DNA of 64,000 nt from positions 62,001-126,000 of the forward strand of contig CAYTVL010000009.1 of assembly GCA_964441775.1 (NCBI GenBank). Reading direction: 5' to 3'. Position numbers and translations under genes: made by a program. The notes under the pieces were generated by a model. That model was not told where the DNA came from. It ran no database searches and saw only the letters and a program-made list of their open reading frames with translations. Each line of letters begins with the position of its first letter. The first letter of the stretch is position 1. Below are positions 18,146-26,309 of the stretch, one piece after another. The stretch comes from SYOC01 sp964441775. Lineage in GTDB: Bacteria > Desulfobacterota > Binatia > Bin18.

Positions 18146-19294
18146 TTAGAAGATTCTCATCGGCATGATGATGTAGGAAAAATCTTCGTCTTCTTCAGTT
18201 TGTAAAAGCCCGGGACTGATTTCGTCGCGTAAATACAGACGAATCTTCGTTCCTTCGTCGATGACTTGCAGGACCTCGGTTAAGTATCTGCCGTTAAAGC
18301 CAATGATGAGGTTGTCGCCGCTGTTTTCGATTTCGATCTCTTCGACGCCTTCCCCGAGGTCGGGAGTGTTGACAGAGATGGTCATCTTGTCTTTTTCTAT
18401 TTGCAGTTTCACTCCACGGGCGCGCTCTGTGGTAAGCACGAGCAAGCGCCGAATGGCCCCGAGAAATGCGTCTCGTGGAAAGGAGATGAAGCGTTTCTTC
18501 TCTTTGGGGATGACTTGGTGATAGTCCGGAAATTCTCCCTCGACCAGACGCATGGAAAGTTCCGTCGTGCCTTTTTTTATGGCGGCCGTTGGGCCGTGGA
18601 GAGCAAAATCGACTTCGGCCTCGTCTTTTTCGAGCAACTTGCGTGCTTCGACCAATCCCTTTTTGGGAAGGATCGTGTGCGGCCAGGTGGATGCGTCTTT
18701 TATCCCGGCCTCACGCTCAATGATGGCGAGACGATGTCCATCGCTAGCGACCATGCGCAGTTTCCCGCTTGGCTGCGCCTCTAGATACACACCACTGAGG
18801 TTTGGACGGGACTCATCTGGAGAAGTAGCAAAGAGTGTTTTCTCAATCATCTCCCCTAGCGCCTTTCCTGGAAGAGATACTGACACCGAAGTTTTTTTTT
18901 CTTCTGCCGCCATTGAGGGGGTAATGGCAGGGAACTCCTTAGGGTCGAAGCTCGCCATGCGGAAACGTGAGCGACCGCTGCTGACCTCAACCCATCCTTC
19001 TCCTGAAGAGCGTAAGACTAAGCGTTCCGGCGGAAGTTCACGGACGATTTCGTACAGCTTTCTGGCGTCAGTTGTTGTCGCTCCGCTCTTTTTCACCGTT
19101 GCTTTACATTGTTGACGAATCCCAATTTCCAAATCGGTTGCTCCTAAGGAGACTGTCTCCTCCAATCCTTCGATTAACACATGTGACAGAATGGGAAGAG
19201 AGGAACGTTTTTCCACTACTCCCTGAACGAGATACAAACAACGGAGGAGTTCCTCTTTTTCGATCATGCATTCCATGTCTTTTTCCTTTGCCAT
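18146..19294 (-). CDS. dnaN: DNA polymerase III sliding clamp (beta subunit)
   Basis: A 382-residue DnaN with three clamp domains. The N-terminus reads MECMIEKEELLRCLYLVQGV; an ATG at 19276 would remove six residues. Characteristic segments are SSLPILSHVLIEG, PDESRPNLSGVYLEA with SDGHRLAIIER, and GEFPDYHQVIPKE. The C-terminal YIIMPMRIF is the usual clamp ending. It forms the ring that tethers polymerase III. The gene lies just left of oriC and is transcribed away from it. Confidence 0.97.
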   Translation of the reverse strand: MAKEKDMECMIEKEELLRCLYLVQGVVEKRSSLPILSHVLIEGLEETVSLGATDLEIGIRQQCKATVKKSGATTTDARKLYEIVRELPPERLVLRSSGEGWVEVSSGRSRFRMASFDPKEFPAITPSMAAEEKKTSVSVSLPGKALGEMIEKTLFATSPDESRPNLSGVYLEAQPSGKLRMVASDGHRLAIIEREAGIKDASTWPHTILPKKGLVEARKLLEKDEAEVDFALHGPTAAIKKGTTELSMRLVEGEFPDYHQVIPKEKKRFISFPRDAFLGAIRRLLVLTTERARGVKLQIEKDKMTISVNTPDLGEGVEEIEIENSGDNLIIGFNGRYLTEVLQVIDEGTKIRLYLRDEISPGLLQTEEDEDFSYIIMPMRIF

Positions 19295-19392
19295 GGGTCT
19301 TCAACCTTCAACCCTTTCTACTCTCTTTGAACCGTTTTTTTTCTCTTTTTTTCTTCAGAACTGCTTTCCCTACTACTTCTTATTTATTTTTA

Positions 19393-19407
19393 TAGTAGTA
19401 GTAGTAG
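19393..19407 (+). repeat. Five tandem TAG triplets, probable DnaA-trio element
   Basis: TAG is repeated five times and followed by GGGGG and then TGTGGAAAC and TGTGGATAA. The order AT-rich, TAG repeats, G-rich, DnaA box reproduces the basal unwinding unit in which DnaA filaments load on 3'-GAT-5' repeats. Five perfect copies are more regular than in most species. Confidence 0.7.
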
Positions 19408-19411
19408 GGGG

Positions 19412-19578
19412 TGTGGAAACTGTGGATAAGTAGGGTAAACACCTGAAAAGATAGGGAGAAGTTATCCACAGGTCCTGTGAATAAACCTGTGGATAAGTTG
19501 TGAATAACTTCGCCTCAAAAAAGTTATCCACAGGTTATTCACAGGGTTATCCACAGGTTATCCACAGGGTTATTCACA
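19412..19578. promoter_or_regulatory. Cluster of DnaA boxes
   Basis: Ten boxes match TTATCCACA or TTATTCACA. Reverse orientation: 19421-19429, 19476-19484, 19488-19496, 19499-19507. Forward: 19462-19470, 19524-19532, 19535-19543, 19547-19555, 19558-19566, 19570-19578. A degenerate TGTGGAAAC is at 19412-19420. The last five are regularly spaced at 11-12 bp, about one helical turn, so DnaA would bind along one face. Orientation switches from reverse (left) to forward (right). Confidence 0.92.
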
Positions 19579-19589
19579 CCCCCTTTTTG

Positions 19590-20924
19590 TCAACTTTGTC
19601 CATACACGATCCGCTCAATCCGTTCGAGCACTTCCTGAAGCTCTTCATCTTCTTTGACTCGTTTTTCTATCGCCGTGCAGGCGTACAGCGCCGTCGTGTG
19701 ATCCTTGCCCCCAAAGCGCATGCCAATCATCGGGTAGGAGGCGTTGGCGAGTTTGCGGCACAGAAACATCGCCACTTGGCGGGGAAACGCCACGAGTTGC
19801 GTGCGTCGTTTCGAGGTCAGGTCCGCCACCCGAATGCCAAAGTATTTGCAAACCGCTTTCTGTACTGATTCGATCGAAACCTCTTTCCCTTTGCCCTTCA
19901 CAATGTTCTGGAGAACCTGGCGAGCAAAGTCGGGGGTGATCTGACAGTTCGTCAGCGTCGCGAGCGCGACTAAGCGAGTCAAACTGCCTTCCAATTCTCG
20001 GACGTTGGCTGTGATGTGCGAGGCAATATACAGTGCAACTTCAGAAGGGAGGTCGATACGCTTCAGTTGGGCTTTGCGCTGAATAATGGCGACGCGGGTT
20101 TCTAAATCCGGCGGCTGGATATCAGCAATCAATCCCCACTCGAAGCGGTTGCGCAAACGTTCTTCAAGCCCGGCGATCTCGTTCGGGAACTTATCCGACG
20201 TGAGAACGATCTGCTTATGAGCTTCATACAGAGTGTTGAACGTATGAAAAAATTCTTCTTGCGTGCGTTCCCGTCCAGATAGAAACTGTACGTCATCAAG
20301 GATAAGCACATCTGCTTGACGAAACTTGTTTTTAAAGTCATCCATACGATCGCGCCGGAGGTGCGAGATCAACTCATTCGTAAACGATTCGGAAGAGAGG
20401 TAAAAAATACTGCTCCGTCCCTGCTTCACCATCGTTTCGTGGCCAATCGCATTGATGAGGTGTGTCTTTCCGAGGCCCACTCCCCCGTAAATGAAAAGCG
20501 GGTTGTAGTGTTTCCCCGGATGATCAGAGACCGCGCGCGCCGCAGCATGGGCAAATTGGTTGCCAGTGCCGACTACGAACGTCGAGAACGTGTAGTTGTG
20601 GACCAGACCATTTTTCTTCGGAACACGAGACGGCTCCTGCTTGTCTGGCTCCGGCGCGTTTGTCGCAAAGAGTTCCCCTTGGGGCTTGTTCGCGATGTGG
20701 ATGATAATCTGAGCGGTGTAGCCAAGAACGCTCGTGAGCGCTTCTCGGATTGGTTCCATCAAGTTCCCTAGCAGCCAATCTCGGAAAAGCGAACTTGGCA
20801 CTTCCAGGTGCAACGTCTCATCACGTAATGTCAAAGGCCGAATCGGTTTCAGCCAAGTTTCAGTTGTGGTCTTGCCAACTTTCTCCTCTAGAGCCGCCAA
20901 CACTTGTCCCCACACCTGCTCCAT
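19590..20924 (-). CDS. dnaA: Chromosomal replication initiator DnaA
   Basis: About 444 residues from the ATG at 20924 (MEQVWGQVLAALEEKVG). A longer frame begins with a GTG at 21032, but that codon lies inside a DnaA box and the extra 36 residues cover two more boxes, so the shorter start is preferred. Domain I runs to about 80. The AAA+ domain shows Walker A GGVGLGKTHLINAIGH and Walker B LILDDVQFLSGRERTQEEFF. Domain IV carries the DnaA signature GKDHTTALYACTAI. It binds the boxes in oriC and melts the duplex. Transcription runs toward oriC, as is usual. Confidence 0.95.
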   Translation of the reverse strand: MEQVWGQVLAALEEKVGKTTTETWLKPIRPLTLRDETLHLEVPSSLFRDWLLGNLMEPIREALTSVLGYTAQIIIHIANKPQGELFATNAPEPDKQEPSRVPKKNGLVHNYTFSTFVVGTGNQFAHAAARAVSDHPGKHYNPLFIYGGVGLGKTHLINAIGHETMVKQGRSSIFYLSSESFTNELISHLRRDRMDDFKNKFRQADVLILDDVQFLSGRERTQEEFFHTFNTLYEAHKQIVLTSDKFPNEIAGLEERLRNRFEWGLIADIQPPDLETRVAIIQRKAQLKRIDLPSEVALYIASHITANVRELEGSLTRLVALATLTNCQITPDFARQVLQNIVKGKGKEVSIESVQKAVCKYFGIRVADLTSKRRTQLVAFPRQVAMFLCRKLANASYPMIGMRFGGKDHTTALYACTAIEKRVKEDEELQEVLERIERIVYGQS

Positions 20925-20955
20925 GCCCCACTCCCGCGTTGTGTCGGTGCGCAAG

Positions 20956-21033
20956 TTATCCACACCTGTGAATAACTCTGTAACCTCTGACTGCATCTGA
21001 GGTTTCTTCCCTTCCTCCACAAGGTTATCCACA
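20956..21033. promoter_or_regulatory. DnaA boxes upstream of dnaA (probable autoregulatory region)
   Basis: Three perfect boxes: TTATCCACA at 20956-20964 and 21025-21033, and TGTGAATAA at 20967-20975. They sit 30-110 bp upstream of the favoured dnaA start. DnaA commonly represses its own promoter through such boxes. The stretch 20925-21321 otherwise holds no gene; it contains T/A-rich sequence and a homopolymeric T run at about 21187-21196. Confidence 0.75.
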
Positions 21034-21321
21034 CACGGCCTCCCCTCATCCTCTTCTCCACCTCTGGAAATCCATCCACCATTGGTCTGCGTTTTCGGAA
21101 GGAGAGGAAAAGATTCACTCTTTTACTCTGTTTGTTTGTATGTTGAAAAAAATAGGATCAAAAGACAGTGGCTAGGGTCTTAGACCTTTTTTTTTTGCAT
21201 TGCAAGCGAAAAATATTTCTGCGCAGAAGTAGCTGAAATGGCTGCTGAATCTCTTTGCCTTGACGCCAGTAAAGGAGGGTGGTAGCAGATGTAGAAACCT
21301 TCTTTTTCGTGAGCGTGCTCT

Positions 21322-22605
21322 ATGTCTACGTCCCACAAGCTTTTTCTCGAAGCGCAACACTACATCCCTGGTGGTGTAAATAGTCCAGTGCGCGCCTGGC
21401 GCGCGGTTGGCGGAAGTCCGCTCTTTATTCAGCGGGGTCGCGGTTGCTACATTGTTGACACGGATGGAAAGGAATATATCGATTACGTCTGTTCCTGGGG
21501 TCCGCTGATCGCCGGGCATGCTCACCCACAAGTAGTGAAAGCGCTGGAAGAGGTCATCAAACGGGGGACGAGTTTTGGCGCCCCGACGGCACGGGAAATT
21601 GAATTGGCGAAGATGATTATTGAAGCCGTGCCCTCGATCGAAAAAGTGCGGCTGACTTCTTCGGGGACCGAAGCCACCATGACGGCGATTCGTCTGGCGC
21701 GCGGTTATACGGGCCGGGCGAAGATCATCAAGTTTGCCGGCTGCTATCATGGGCATCACGATGCGTTATTAGTCAGTGCTGGCTCTGGGGCTCTCACTTT
21801 TAGTCACCCTGACAGTCGAGGGGTGCCTGAAGCCTTTGCCAGTCAGACTCTTGTTGCTGAATACAACAAGCTGGAAAGCGTCGAAGCTTGTTTGAAGGCC
21901 AACCCCGGAGCGGTGGCCGCGGTGATTGTGGAGCCTGTTCCTGGCAACATGGGCGTGGTGCTTCCAGAAGAGCAATTCCTTTCTCGCTTGCGTGCGCTGA
22001 CGCGCGAACATGGCGTGCTGTTGATTTTTGACGAGGTCATCAGCGGCTTCCGTATGGGGCTTGGTGGAGCCCAACAGGTCTATGGAATCGATCCCGATCT
22101 TACGTGTCTAGGGAAAGTGATCGGCGGGGGCATGCCGCTCGCCGCCGTCGGCGGTAAACAGCCCATCATGGATTTGCTGGCTCCTCTTGGGCCGGTTTAC
22201 CAAGCTGGCACGCTCTCTGGGAATCCAGTGGCAGTCACTGCTGGGATCGAGACGCTCAAAATTCTCAAGAATCCCGGAAGCTACGAACGTTTGAACGAGC
22301 TTGGCACTCTGCTGGCTGATGGTCTTCGACAAGCGATCGCAGACGCCAGGGTTCCTGGTTGTGTGAATCAAGCTGGCTCTCTTTTGACCCTTTTCTTTGG
22401 GGTTGACCGGGTGGACAATTATGCAATGGCTACACAAAGCAATACGAACATGTTTGCTCGCTACTTCCAAGGAATGATTGAACGGGGAATTTATCTGCCT
22501 CCTTCGCAATTTGAAGCGCTATTTGTGTCGCTGGCGCATGGCGAGGGGGAGATTCAAGAGACAATTCTGGCGGTGCGGGAGGTGTGCAAACGCCTTCACT
22601 CTTGA
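21322..22605 (+). CDS. hemL: Glutamate-1-semialdehyde 2,1-aminomutase
   Basis: A 427-residue PLP enzyme of aminotransferase class III that converts glutamate-1-semialdehyde to 5-aminolevulinate, the first committed tetrapyrrole precursor in the C5 pathway. Signatures are HYIPGGVNSPVRAWRAVGG, GAPTAREIELAKMI, SSGTEATMTAIRLARGYTGR, LIFDEVISGFR and the PLP-lysine region CLGKVIGGGMPLAAVGG (Lys about 267). Length and motifs are complete. It is the first + strand gene to the right of dnaA, 22 bp ahead of the F0 cluster. Confidence 0.97.
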   Translation: MSTSHKLFLEAQHYIPGGVNSPVRAWRAVGGSPLFIQRGRGCYIVDTDGKEYIDYVCSWGPLIAGHAHPQVVKALEEVIKRGTSFGAPTAREIELAKMIIEAVPSIEKVRLTSSGTEATMTAIRLARGYTGRAKIIKFAGCYHGHHDALLVSAGSGALTFSHPDSRGVPEAFASQTLVAEYNKLESVEACLKANPGAVAAVIVEPVPGNMGVVLPEEQFLSRLRALTREHGVLLIFDEVISGFRMGLGGAQQVYGIDPDLTCLGKVIGGGMPLAAVGGKQPIMDLLAPLGPVYQAGTLSGNPVAVTAGIETLKILKNPGSYERLNELGTLLADGLRQAIADARVPGCVNQAGSLLTLFFGVDRVDNYAMATQSNTNMFARYFQGMIERGIYLPPSQFEALFVSLAHGEGEIQETILAVREVCKRLHS

Positions 22606-22627
22606 AGTCATTGGCGAGGTGACTGTC

Positions 22628-22861
22628 ATGCCTAAGGAACCTTCTTCCCCTTCTCTTGGGTGGTATGGAATACTGGCGTTTGAGTTAGGATGGATCGTCG
22701 CGGCTGGCAGTTTACTGGGCTACTATGCAGACCAATATCTTGGGACGAGTCCCTGGCTCACAGCGATAGGAGCGATTGGGAGCGCCGCAGGAGCGCTGTA
22801 TCGCCTGATTGCCGGGCTGAACCGTCTGTCCCAGGGCAAACGCAATGATCGAGAAGATTGA
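22628..22861 (+). CDS. atpI: AtpI-type F0 assembly protein
   Basis: A 77-residue protein from the ATG at 22628 with two membrane helices: YGILAFELGWIVAAGSLLGY and WLTAIGAIGSAAGALYRLI. Pattern and size match the AtpI/F0F1-ATPase subunit family (GYYADQYLGTSPW), which helps assemble the c-ring and may transport Mg2+. It overlaps the next gene by 17 bp and begins the split F0 operon; no F1 genes are in the window. Confidence 0.82.
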   Translation: MPKEPSSPSLGWYGILAFELGWIVAAGSLLGYYADQYLGTSPWLTAIGAIGSAAGALYRLIAGLNRLSQGKRNDRED

Positions 22862-23225
22862 GCGCATAAATCTCATTCTTGTGGGAATTTGTACGGTTCT
22901 CGTTGGCGTGACCGGCTGGCTGCACGCTCCCAGCTTCCTGCTTGGCGGCGGCGTTATGCAGCTCAATTTCTGGTTACTCAAACGGATCGTTCGCGCCCTC
23001 GTCGTGCCGTCGGTGTTGGTAGAAAAGAGAAGGGCGTTTCGCACCCTGGCGGTGTTTGTCGGCAAAGTGCTTTTGTCGCTGTTGCTCCTCGGCGGACTCT
23101 TTCTTCGTTATCCTGTGGACGCATGGAGTTTTCTGGCGGGGGTCTCTTTACTGCTGGTGACCTGCATGATAGTCACCCTGTCTGAATCGCCGACCGGCCC
23201 CCAAACAGAAGACAGCGGCGCGTAA
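22845..23225 (+). CDS. ATP synthase subunit I (AtpI-superfamily membrane protein)
   Basis: A 126-residue integral membrane protein with four predicted helices: LILVGICTVLVGVTGWL, LLGGGVMQLNFWLLKRIV, VFVGKVLLSLLLLGGLFL and FLAGVSLLLVTCMIVTLS. Small hydrophobic proteins of the ATP-synt_I family commonly follow atpI and precede atpB in delta-proteobacterial-type F0 operons. The GGxxxxxNFWLLKR pattern fits this family. It overlaps atpI, so translation is coupled. The exact role (assembly or Mg2+ supply) is not established. Confidence 0.78.
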   Translation: MIEKIERINLILVGICTVLVGVTGWLHAPSFLLGGGVMQLNFWLLKRIVRALVVPSVLVEKRRAFRTLAVFVGKVLLSLLLLGGLFLRYPVDAWSFLAGVSLLLVTCMIVTLSESPTGPQTEDSGA

Positions 23226-23299
23226 ATTCTGCCAGCGTCCGCCTCCTTATTTTCCCCGGTCAGCTCATTATTGTTGAAACACTTGCGAATAGGGTACGC

Positions 23300-24010
23300 A
23301 TGGAGCATCAACCGTTTACGTGGGTTTCTCTCGTTCCTGGACTCAACCTCCTTCCTGTTCACACGGCTACTTCTCTGATCGTTCTTGCCATCATTGTTTT
23401 CTTTGTCTTACGGGCTCACGGGCAACGAGCCGCTGCGAACGATAGCGCCGTGCCGGATGATTCGCTCACCTTTCGCAACCTTGCTGAGCTACTAGTCGAA
23501 GGCGTCATCGGCATGGCGGAAGGGGTCCTGGGGCATAATGCTCGCAAGTACATTCCTTTGTACGGCTCATTTTTTATTTTTATTCTCGTGTCGAACCTCA
23601 TGGGGCTCATCCCTGGGTTTTCTCCGCCGACCACCAATTTCAACGTTACGCTTGCTCTCGGGCTGTTGTCATTCACGGCCTACAACGTGTTTGGCTTCAA
23701 AGAACAGGGGATTGGTTATTTGAAGCATTTCGTGGGACCGATGCTGTGGCTCGCCCCTCTGATGATTCCTTTGGAACTGATCAGTAACTTCGTTCGTCCG
23801 TTCTCGCTTGCCCTGCGTCTCTTAGGGAATATGACCGGCGATCACACTGTGCTGGAAATTTTTACGGATCTCACCAAAGTCGGCATTCCAGTCATTTTCT
23901 ACGGACTCGGAACCTTCGTCTCGTTCGTGCAAGCCTTTGTGTTCACACTGTTAAGCATGGTGTACGTCTCTTTGGCCGTGGCGCATCACGGTGACGATCA
24001 TCATCACTGA
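23300..24010 (+). CDS. atpB: F0F1 ATP synthase subunit a
   Basis: A 236-residue, multi-helix membrane protein. The essential Arg sits in PFSLALRLLGNMTGDH (about residue 174). Other subunit-a marks are VSNLMGLIPGFSPPT, PLELISNFVRPFSLA and the C-terminal FVFTLLSMVYVSLAVAH. The His-rich end (HHGDDHHH) is notable. It provides the two half-channels through which ions reach the c-ring. ATG at 23300; co-directional with atpE 114 bp downstream. Confidence 0.95.
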   Translation: MEHQPFTWVSLVPGLNLLPVHTATSLIVLAIIVFFVLRAHGQRAAANDSAVPDDSLTFRNLAELLVEGVIGMAEGVLGHNARKYIPLYGSFFIFILVSNLMGLIPGFSPPTTNFNVTLALGLLSFTAYNVFGFKEQGIGYLKHFVGPMLWLAPLMIPLELISNFVRPFSLALRLLGNMTGDHTVLEIFTDLTKVGIPVIFYGLGTFVSFVQAFVFTLLSMVYVSLAVAHHGDDHHH

Positions 24011-24124
24011 AAACATGGCTATATTAACCCGCTTTCTCACAGCCGAGGGGCATGAGGTGGAAGAGGATAAGAGGTGAGGTTGGCCCAGAGACTCTGCTGA
24101 AAAGAAAGCTCGAAAGGAGTCAGT

Positions 24125-24439
24125 ATGAAGAAGTTCGGAATGACAGGTCTCCTGTCAACGTTGATGCTGCTCACAATGGCGGGGAGCGCACTGGCCGCCG
24201 ACGGCGGAGATAGCAGTCGGGGTCTCATTGCTATTGGCGCCGGTTTGGGTCTCGGCATCGCCGCCGCTGGCGCTGGGATGGGTCAAGGGCGCGCCGTAGC
24301 TTCTGCGATGGAATCCATTGGTCGCAACCCCAATTCGGTCGATCGCATCCAGACTCCGATGATCATCGGTCTCGCCTTTATCGAATCGCTGGTGATCTAT
24401 GCGTTGATCATCGCGTTTACGCTGTCTGGAAAGATCTAA
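24125..24439 (+). CDS. atpE: F0F1 ATP synthase subunit c, with N-terminal leader
   Basis: A 104-residue proteolipid. The first 25 residues look like a signal peptide (MKKFGMTGLLSTLMLLTMAG followed by SALAAD), longer than the usual 75-80-residue subunit. Helix 1 contains GAGMGQGRAV, the polar loop is GRNPNSVDRI, and helix 2 is MIIGLAFIESLVIYALIIAF with the ion-binding Glu. Gln in helix 1 plus Glu-Ser and Tyr in helix 2 resemble part of the Na+ site, but the Thr after Ser is replaced by Leu. The c-ring rotates as ions pass. A terminator follows. Confidence 0.94.
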   Translation: MKKFGMTGLLSTLMLLTMAGSALAADGGDSSRGLIAIGAGLGLGIAAAGAGMGQGRAVASAMESIGRNPNSVDRIQTPMIIGLAFIESLVIYALIIAFTLSGKI

Positions 24440-24486
24440 AGAGACAAGCGAAGCACGGACCTGCAGGCTTCCGTGTGAGTGAGGAA

Positions 24487-24528
24487 GAGGGAGGTCGAGC
24501 AATCGGCCTCCCTCTTTCTTTTTCTTTT
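24487..24528 (+). terminator. Rho-independent terminator after atpE
   Basis: GAGGGAGG (24487-24494) pairs with CCTCCCTC (24507-24514), extended by CGA/TCG, followed by a T-rich tail (TTTCTTTTTCTTTT). It closes the F0 operon and lies just before the stop of the convergent asd gene. Confidence 0.85.
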
Positions 24529-24531
24529 CGC

Positions 24532-25611
24532 TTAAATGTAGTTCTGCTGTGCGAGATACTCCGCCATCAACACCGCGCCTTTCGAGGCTCCCATTTTGGT
24601 GTTGTGACTGACAAGCACATATTTGACGCCATTGTCCAGAGCTTGGTCTGGGCGGAGTCGACCAACTGAGGTAGCCATGCCATCTTCCGCATCACGGTCC
24701 AGGCGAGGCTGGGGTCTGAATGGATCATCGTGCACGATGATCATGTGTTGCGGCGCTGAAGGCAAGCCTGATTTCACAAACTCCTGACCAAACTCGATCA
24801 TCGCTGCTCGGGCATCGGCGACGGAACACGGATTCACCATCGACGCCATGACCGCCTCAGTGTGACCTTCGAGTACAGCGGCGCGTGTGCAGGTAGCGCT
24901 CACAATAAAATCTGCTGGTGTGATGCCGCCTTCTCCTAAGACACCCAAAATCTTGCGTGACTCTTTCTCAACTTTTTCTTCTTCTCCGGAGATGAACGGA
25001 ATCACGTTGTCGAGGATATCAAGCGCAATGACGCCAGGTGAACGCCCGGCGCCAGAGACGCCTTGCATCGAGGTCATGAACACTTTTTTGAGACCGAACG
25101 CATCAAACAAAGGCTTGAGCGTAATCGCCATGCCGATCGTCGTACAGTTCGGCTGAGTGGCAATAAAACCCTGCCACCCGCGTTTCTTCTTTTGCACGTC
25201 GATAAGCCGCGCGTGGTCAAGATTGACGCCGGGGATGAAGAGCGGCACATCTTGTTCGTAGCGAAATGCCGACGCCGTGCTGATCACGGGCGTCGTCTTT
25301 GCGTACAACGGTTCCAGCTCACGTGCTGGTTCAGACTCGACGGCGGAGAAGACCACGTCGATCCCACTCAGATTGAGTGACGTCGCTTCCTGAACGGGCA
25401 GGCCCAGAGCTTGCACTGGAGGCTCTTCCTGACACCACCAACGTCTGGCTCCCGTTTTGGGGTCACGAATGGCGTCTGCGTAACTCTTCCCAGCCGAGCG
25501 CTCTGATGCGGCAAGCACGCTGACTTCAAACCACGGATGGTTGCGTAAGGCAACTAGAAACTGCTGACCGGTAATCCCGGTTGCTCCAACAACAGCAACT
25601 CGTTTTTTCAT
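24532..25611 (-). CDS. asd: Aspartate-semialdehyde dehydrogenase (archaeal/fungal type)
   Basis: A 359-residue NADP-dependent enzyme that reduces aspartyl phosphate to the semialdehyde for Lys, Met and Thr. The Rossmann motif VAVVGATGITGQQF is at the N-terminus, the catalytic Cys in ATQPNCTTIGMAITLKPL (about 160), with SMQGVSGAGRSPG after it. The catalytic His is likely in VLEGHTEAVM. Length and motif spacing match the archaeal-type (TIGR00978) group rather than the usual bacterial Asd. Single gene, convergent with atpE. Confidence 0.92.
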   Translation of the reverse strand: MKKRVAVVGATGITGQQFLVALRNHPWFEVSVLAASERSAGKSYADAIRDPKTGARRWWCQEEPPVQALGLPVQEATSLNLSGIDVVFSAVESEPARELEPLYAKTTPVISTASAFRYEQDVPLFIPGVNLDHARLIDVQKKKRGWQGFIATQPNCTTIGMAITLKPLFDAFGLKKVFMTSMQGVSGAGRSPGVIALDILDNVIPFISGEEEKVEKESRKILGVLGEGGITPADFIVSATCTRAAVLEGHTEAVMASMVNPCSVADARAAMIEFGQEFVKSGLPSAPQHMIIVHDDPFRPQPRLDRDAEDGMATSVGRLRPDQALDNGVKYVLVSHNTKMGASKGAVLMAEYLAQQNYI

Positions 25612-25748
25612 AATGGTCTAACAAACGTGAGGAGGCTTGGTTTGTCAACATCCCAATTTACGTCAGCGACATTCCGGTGACGCGCCACGCTGCGGTTGAC
25701 TTCAACTGCCGATCCCATCTAAGACTCTGTGCACGGAGGGAGTTCTGC

Positions 25749-26201
25749 ATGGCCGTCGAATACTTCGAAGACTTTGAGATCGGAGCTGAATACTCTACCC
25801 CTGCTCGCACGGTTACGGAGACCGATATTGTCAATTTTGTGAATCTCTTTGGCTTTCATGAACCTCTCTTCATTGATATGGAGTTCGTCAAAAATCAAAG
25901 TCTCTTTGGCAGTCGCATCGCCCCAGGCTCTTTTACCTTTGCGCTGTCGGAAGGGATGACGATTCAGTCTGGATTAGTACGCGGCGGCATGGCGCTCTTG
26001 GGTGTGCAAGAGATGAAAATTCCCGCTCCGTTACGTTGTGGGGATACCGTGCATGTGAAGGTCACCGTGCGAGCAAAGCGCGAGACTTCGAAGCCGGATC
26101 GGGGCGTGGTGACTTCCGAACATCAAGTCATTAATCAAAAAGGCGACGTATTGCTGGAGTACACGGTGAACCGGATGATCCGGAGGAGACCGGCGACTTG
26201 A
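25749..26201 (+). CDS. MaoC-like hotdog-fold dehydratase
   Basis: A 150-residue protein from the ATG at 25749, which has GGAGGG upstream. The opening MAVEYFEDFEIGAEYSTPAR is typical of MaoC proteins, followed by TVTETDIVNFVNLFGFHEPL and FGSRIAPGSFTFALSEGMTI, the hydratase-2 segment with conserved Asp/His-like positions. Members hydrate enoyl-CoA thioesters; the substrate cannot be told here. The preceding 137 bp from asd hold no gene. It is separated from glcD by a repeat-like spacer. Confidence 0.85.
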   Translation: MAVEYFEDFEIGAEYSTPARTVTETDIVNFVNLFGFHEPLFIDMEFVKNQSLFGSRIAPGSFTFALSEGMTIQSGLVRGGMALLGVQEMKIPAPLRCGDTVHVKVTVRAKRETSKPDRGVVTSEHQVINQKGDVLLEYTVNRMIRRRPAT

Positions 26202-26207
26202 CTTAAT

Positions 26208-26290
26208 AAAATTCCCCCTTCTCCCCTTTGCCAAAGCCTGTCCTGAGTGTAGTCGGAGGAGGGGGGAGCGCAGAGCGGGGGGGATTTCTA
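26208..26290. repeat. Imperfect palindromic intergenic repeat (REP/MITE-like)
   Basis: The spacer between the MaoC gene and glcD begins AAATTCCCCCTTCTCCCC and ends GGGGGGGATTTC, so its ends are near-inverted copies of each other. It contains GCCTGTCCTGAGTGTAGTCG, a string that recurs as an intergenic repeat in many environmental bacterial genomes (from memory). No coding content is visible. Confidence 0.45.
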
Positions 26291-26309
26291 CCAATTTTGC
26301 GGGTTTGTT

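Larger units (their letters stand above)
19310..19590. other. oriC: Chromosomal replication origin (oriC), dnaN-dnaA intergenic region
   Basis: This 280-bp non-coding region between dnaN and dnaA has an AT/T-rich half (about 19312-19400, long T runs and TATTTATTTTTA), a run of TAG triplets, a G-rich spacer and a dense cluster of DnaA boxes. The layout corresponds to a DNA unwinding element followed by DnaA-trio and DnaA boxes, as described for Bacillus subtilis oriC. Position beside dnaA with dnaN, gyrB and gyrA on the other flank supports the call. Confidence 0.93.

Noticed and set aside
19393..19407. TAG repeat as a mere microsatellite
   Set aside because: Its place between T-rich DNA and DnaA boxes is better explained as DnaA-trio.
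21174..21196. GGTCTTAGACC followed by a T run as a terminator
   Set aside because: The stem is only four to five pairs and no + strand gene lies upstream that would need it; left as low-complexity sequence.
21172..21759. Minus-strand 195-residue ORF overlapping hemL
   Set aside because: Composition and lack of motifs show a shadow of hemL.
24125..24439. Firm claim that AtpE pumps sodium
   Set aside because: Only part of the Na+ ligand set is present; Leu replaces the Thr that coordinates the bound water.
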